In this document: positions 13,831 through 13,910 of the stretch, in pieces | Numbering within the stretch: the first letter of the stretch is position 1 | How the letters are laid out: every line of letters begins with the position of its first letter | Source of the DNA: DATKNA01 sp035541595 | Lineage (GTDB): Bacteria; Actinomycetota; Actinomycetes; Actinomycetales; Kineosporiaceae | NCBI GenBank assembly: GCA_035541595.1 | Contig: DATKNA010000111.1 | Span: 1-13,910 of the forward strand | Direction of reading: 5' to 3' | DNA: 13,910 bases | Program-made: the position numbers and the translations under genes | The notes under the pieces: model-generated | The model's database searches: none | What the model was told of the DNA's origin: nothing | The model's input: only the letters and a program-made list of their open reading frames with translations

Positions 13831-13910
13831 ACCGGGCGGCCGCAGCGCGACCCGACCTAACGAGGCCGACAGAGAGCCGGAAGAGAGCCGACCCTGGCAG
13901 CGCGTTCCAC
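13831..13910. other. Upstream edge region, no gene seen
   Basis: These 80 bases at the window edge hold a short direct repeat, AGAGAGCCG at 13871-13879 and 13882-13890. On the minus strand a frame entering from outside stops at TAG 13859-13857 after 17 codons, too few to call a gene end. Confidence 0.4.

Overview
The window is very GC-rich DNA with strong G/C bias at third codon positions, GTG and ATG starts, ATGA stop/start overlaps and actinobacterial protein families. It is most likely from the chromosome of an actinomycete of the Pseudonocardiaceae type; the genus is an inference. No RNA gene, CRISPR array, insertion sequence or integrase was seen.

Layout, left to right. Minus strand: a PLP-dependent group II (aromatic-L-amino-acid type) decarboxylase that runs off the left edge (1-1360); a 394-bp gap with diverged 42-bp repeats; then a rhodanese (4084-4434) followed by a fused E1 alpha/beta 2-oxo acid dehydrogenase (1755-4106), overlapping by 23 bp. 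Upstream of the rhodanese is a frameshifted gene remnant (about 4431-4641) whose stop codon overlaps the rhodanese ATG. Plus strand: an S9 prolyl-oligopeptidase-type peptidase (4667-6526) tightly coupled to an HMG-CoA lyase (6541-7482), then a PAS / degenerate GGDEF / STAS signalling protein (7671-8840). Minus strand again: a lytic transglycosylase with a long Ser-Pro tail (8886-10328), an Fpg/Nei-type DNA glycosylase (10616-11491), a PaiB-like FMN-binding protein (11683-12333), and a coupled pair of DUF3037 protein (12590-13024) and HipA-like kinase (13021-13806).

How the genes fit together. The divergent pair of operons around 4440-4660 suggests peptide and branched-chain amino acid catabolism: the peptidase would release amino acids, a fused E1 would decarboxylate branched-chain 2-oxo acids, and HMG-CoA lyase ends leucine breakdown. 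This is inference, because no E2, E3 or other leucine-pathway enzyme is in the window. The remaining genes look like independent housekeeping or signalling units.

The most interesting points are: (1) a 73-nt near-perfect palindrome upstream of the DNA glycosylase gene, with a second competing left arm; (2) repeated use of a -10-like hexamer ending 6 or 7 nt before the start codon, which points to leaderless transcripts at several genes; (3) the HipA-like kinase/DUF3037 pair; (4) a STAS protein that lacks the usual phosphorylatable serine and carries a degenerate GGDEF-like domain; (5) the frameshifted remnant coupled to the rhodanese.
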